From Ehretia macrophylla (Eukaryota > Streptophyta > Magnoliopsida > Boraginales > Ehretiaceae), in contig CM075772.1 in the NCBI GenBank assembly GCA_037974665.1, positions 38,971,052 to 39,035,051 on the forward strand: DNA of 64,000 nt, given 5' to 3'. How positions within the stretch are numbered: the stretch's first letter is position 1; each line of letters opens with the position of its first letter. A program made the translations under genes and the position numbers. The notes below the pieces were generated by a model. That model saw only the letters and a list, made by a program, of their open reading frames with translations, was not told where the DNA came from and did not search any database. Positions 61,795 to 64,000 of this stretch are shown here, in pieces.

Positions 61795-61812
61795 AATTGC
61801 GCGGACGCAATT
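61795..61812 (+). other. Pre-PPT hairpin of element E
   Basis: AATTGCG-CGGA-CGCAATT, perfect stem, five bases before the tract. Confidence 0.75.
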
Positions 61813-61817
61813 GTTTT

Positions 61818-61830
61818 AAGGAGGGGAGAA
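61818..61830 (+). other. Polypurine tract of element E
   Basis: AAGGAGGGGAGAA directly before TGTGAAACCCC. Confidence 0.88.
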
Positions 61831-64000
61831 TGTGAAACCCCACTTTTCCTGCTTATCTCGTTTTACGTGCTTTGTCTCGTTTTGCGTGCATATGATCTGT
61901 TTATGTGCTATAGGACCTAGAAAGTTATAATTTTGATGTCAATACTTCTAATACGTGCTAAATGTGCATTCATGAAATTTTCATCAAAAACGGAGTCAGA
62001 AATTTTATCGTCGATTTTCAGTGAATAGTGTTTTCGAAACACGTCCGCTATAATTTTGAAACTGGTCTTTTTAACCTTTCTAGACCTAGTCCACGGACTT
62101 TAATAGACATGTGTTTGATTAAAACAGTTTTAAAATCGGCTTAAGAATTTATTAGGGTTTTCACACCGACTTTTGCGAAAATCGAGTTTTAAGCCGACTC
62201 GGGTGGAATTCTTTGAATGTAAAACTTCTTGTCACCTAAAAATAATCCACTTGTGATATTTTGGGGGTTGCATAATTATTTTTAACTTGGTGAGCACTAA
62301 AATGCAATTAAAGTCATTAAAAACACAAAAATACCTATTAAAACTAACTTTGACTTTGCTTTTTTTAATTGACCAAGCTTTTAAATACTCCTTGTCATCA
62401 ACACACACTCACACAACACAAAACACACTCCACAAACACACACAAAACCGTGGCTCCTTGGAGGAGAAAGATAAAGGCATTTTCAAAGTATTTTTCTCAC
62501 AGATTTTGCGTTTCAAAGCCGAATTGAGTGATTCAAAGCTTGAAATTGATTGTTTGGCATCCATTCTACACATTTCTTGCATCAAAACACATCAAAGGTG
62601 AGAGAAAAATTCTAGATCTCAAAATGTCATTTTTGTGTTTTTGCGTATAAATGAAGATTGAACCGTTAGAATTGAAATCTGATGTTAGATTATTGCTCCT
62701 TGCATGCTAGGGATCATTATATACTAATACTACGAGTTTCTGTCGGATGTAGCATAATTTTTATTTTCCGGGTATTTAATTTTGATTAAAATGTTCAAAG
62801 TTGAATTAAATGAGTTGTGTTGATTGAAATCGATTGCCGTCGATTTTTAAATACTTGATAATTACGTGTTAGCGCTGTTGTAATGCCGAATTTTCGATTA
62901 CATTGTTTGTGTGAAAATCCGGAAAATCCAGCCATGACGTCATAGGGTTTTAGGGTTATCGGGCATGTTTTGGAGGTGTTATGGTGGATTTCCGAGAGGG
63001 CTAATGTAGTAGGTTGAATGGGTGAGTGATAGGAACTGATTTGGCAATGTTTGGATTAGTAGATTGTAAGTTATGAATTTTAGAAGTTTAGGTTGTCATT
63101 CTTTAATTTCTTGAACGATGCCTTAGATGGTTGGGTAGTGTTCGAGTGATGAATGGTGAGTCGTTGTTGAGTAATTTAGGGTTTAATTATGTATATTATG
63201 CATGTCCGGTTAGATGGCCTACTTTGTCATCTAACTATGTTGTTTGTTGTTTAATTTAATATTGATGTTATATTGATGTTATTGATTGATTATTATTGAA
63301 TGCGGGAATCGGGCACTCTTGTTGCTGATCTCCCAATTGATTGATTGATTTATGCTTGCATGATGATTGATGAATATGGAGCCTTGGTATGTGTGTGCCA
63401 CCTCTCGGGCAGCGTCGGGCTGTCGGGTTGATAACGGCATGACTGCCATAGGCTACCCCCAGCTCGCATGACGGAGATGTCATGGAGGGAAGGGGCTAGT
63501 GAGGTACCTCGGGTGCGTGAGTAATGGGGAGTTATAAGAAGAACGGTTGAGATCGTGATGGCGTTTGGAGCTACACCAAATAGAGTATCCTTATTGAATG
63601 GTCATATAGTTATGTGATGATAGCTTTATTTATGTTAATATGTTGTTGTGTGTTTACTTGCTCAAAGGACCAAATCCAAGGAGCGTAGTGAATACTGTCG
63701 AGATCTATCGGATCCTCACTGGGCTTATGTATATAAGCTCACTCTCTATTAATGCATGCTTACAGGTGTTGCAGAGCCGGATTACGGGTATGTGCCTCCT
63801 GAAGAGGAGAATGTGGAAAATGTGCTTTACGTGGACGAGTCATATGTTCCCGAGTCTTATCCATGATTATATGTTGTTTAATGTCATGTATATTAGCTTA
63901 ATAGACTTTTATATGCTTTGTGGTTCTTATTGTAATAGATGTTGGAAGATGATGATCCAAATGGTGTTAATTTAGTGGCTTTCTTTTGTCTAAGGTTAAG
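61831..64000 (+). repeat. 3' LTR of element E, truncated by window end
   Basis: First 2170 of about 2435 bases, homologous to 56605-58774. Confidence 0.94.

Larger units (their letters stand above)
56605..64000 (+). mobile_element. Element E: non-autonomous LTR retrotransposon, 3' end outside window
   Basis: 5' LTR 56605-59039, internal 59040-61830, and a second LTR from 61831 running off the window. The predicted end is near 64265. Primer site, hairpin and polypurine tract are present, but no gag or pol codons exist in the 2.8 kb interior. The LTR pair is nearly identical (about a dozen differences seen by eye). The solo LTR at 6098-8546 is an older, inverted member of this family. Confidence 0.94.

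Overview
The window is plant nuclear DNA, most likely from a eudicot. It is a stack of Ty3/gypsy LTR retrotransposons in and around organelle-like DNA. I see no intact host gene. The plant call rests on chromovirus-type gag-pol polyproteins, initiator-Met-tRNA primer sites, LTRs of 2.3-2.8 kb, a plastid-type 23S rRNA fragment and a mitochondrial-type tRNA-Ile(CAU).

Layout: (1) 1-12057, element A, a + strand Tekay/Del-like gag-pol element whose 5' LTR starts before the window. Its integrase is split by a minus-strand solo LTR (6098-8546, target duplication CCAAG). (2) 12058-12113, a sliver of the older host DNA. (3) 12114-21599, element B, a complete + strand Tekay/Del-like element (duplication GTAGC). 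Its polyprotein keeps one frame for 4.6 kb but carries 14 stops. (4) 21600-41564, low-coding organelle-like DNA with scraps of copia pol, a Tat-like gypsy element, a caulimovirid-like RNase H and plastid 23S rRNA. It also holds a possible Tat-type solo LTR (22314-23878) and a clean solo LTR (25834-28349, duplication TTAGC). (5) 41565-56172, element C, minus strand and non-autonomous (duplication TCGGC). Element D (44624-52156), a younger relative, sits inside it on the + strand and is also non-autonomous. (6) 56173-56604, the host DNA resumes with a tRNA-Ile(CAU)-like sequence. (7) 56605-64000, element E, a third non-autonomous element, cut by the window end. It is of the same family as the solo LTR inside A.

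How the parts work together: only A and B encode gag, protease, reverse transcriptase, RNase H and integrase with a chromodomain-like tail, and both are broken. C, D and E have LTRs, primer site and polypurine tract but no recognisable protein, so they would need proteins supplied in trans. Coding and non-coding elements share short cis signals: a perfect or near-perfect hairpin just before the polypurine tract, a palindromic GGAGACTCC block near the LTR 3' end (A-D), and a leader block after the primer site. C and D also share long stretches of LTR with B. This points to one cross-mobilising group and is the most interesting signal here. The nesting and target duplications give a relative order: host DNA first, then A, B, C, E and the TTAGC solo LTR, with D after C and the CCAAG solo LTR after A.
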